Below are positions 6,567 through 6,694 of a DNA stretch of 6,694 nt, piece by piece (within the stretch, counting starts at the first letter, position 1; every line of letters starts with the position of its first letter). The DNA comes from Lachnoclostridium sp. UBA739 (GTDB lineage: Bacteria; Bacillota_A; Clostridia; Lachnospirales; Lachnospiraceae), in NCBI GenBank assembly GCA_002297865.1, contig DBKX01000029.1:1-6694 (forward strand), read 5' to 3'. A program made the position numbers and the translations under genes. The notes under the pieces are model-generated. The model made no database searches and was not told the origin of the DNA. It saw only the letters and a program-made list of their open reading frames with translations.

Positions 6567-6694
6567 TGAGTAATATTATGAAGCTGCAAATTCCTTTGTT
6601 TTTGCCAGGTTATGATAAAAACAGAAAATATGGATACACTGGGAAAAAGGGTGAAAATTTACTTGATTTATTATATCAAACATCCAAAGGATAA
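6566..6694 (+). CDS. Small 42-residue ORF coupled to the ATPase, possibly a truncated third component
   Basis: The ATG shares one base with the ATPase stop (TAATG), and CAGGAG at 6551-6556 stands nine bases upstream, so translation coupled to the ATPase is well supported. The product starts MSNIMKLQIPLFLPGYDK, continues through a basic, glycine-containing NRKYGYTGKKGE stretch and ends NLLDLLYQTSKG at a TAA on the last bases of the window. It has no signal peptide or membrane segment. I do not recognise it for certain. ATPases of this kind are often followed by an HNH nuclease gene, and an N-terminus like this, leading into a helix just before where zinc-binding cysteines would fall, could be the start of one cut short by the TAA. 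It could also be a genuine small protein. Confidence 0.6.
   Translation: MSNIMKLQIPLFLPGYDKNRKYGYTGKKGENLLDLLYQTSKG

Overview
The window reads as chromosomal DNA of a low-GC, spore-forming, anaerobic Firmicute, most like a Lachnospiraceae-type Clostridium relative. The reasons are an AT-rich sequence, strong AGGAGG-type ribosome sites, a SpoIID/peptidoglycan-binding protein of the spore cortex-lytic (SleC) kind, and the compact nadA-nadB-nadC order with a short NadB. The genus cannot be fixed from the sequence alone. All real genes are on the + strand.

Layout. (1) Bases 1-1107: the 3' part of a SleC-like cell-wall/spore-cortex protein that starts before the window, followed by a perfect 14-bp terminator hairpin. 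(2) Bases 1285-4459: a self-contained NAD operon with a near-consensus sigma-A promoter (TTGACA-17 bp-CATAAT), then nadA, nadB and nadC packed end to end, then a terminator. Together the three enzymes turn L-aspartate and dihydroxyacetone phosphate into nicotinate mononucleotide. (3) Bases 4438-6694: a second, more AT-rich operon. Its apparent promoter has the -35 box inside the nad terminator hairpin. It encodes a DUF262 protein (DGQQR motif), an ABC/AAA-type ATPase whose gene overlaps the first by 50 bp, and a 42-codon ORF that overlaps the ATPase stop by one base and ends exactly at the window edge.

The third block is the interesting one. DUF262 is the fold of the GmrS-type half of modification-dependent restriction systems (GmrSD) and of SspE. 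The ATPase has the motif set of the defence-associated SMC/ABC-like ATPases (the PtuA/OLD style, without a TOPRIM nuclease). Neither protein carries a recognisable nuclease domain, so an effector may be the small third gene, its unseen full-length form, or a gene further downstream. A role in phage or foreign-DNA defence is an inference from family and gene context, not something the sequence proves.

No tRNA, rRNA, CRISPR array, insertion sequence or attachment site was seen. No gene-free stretch exceeds 300 bases; the longest is the 236-base nadA upstream region.
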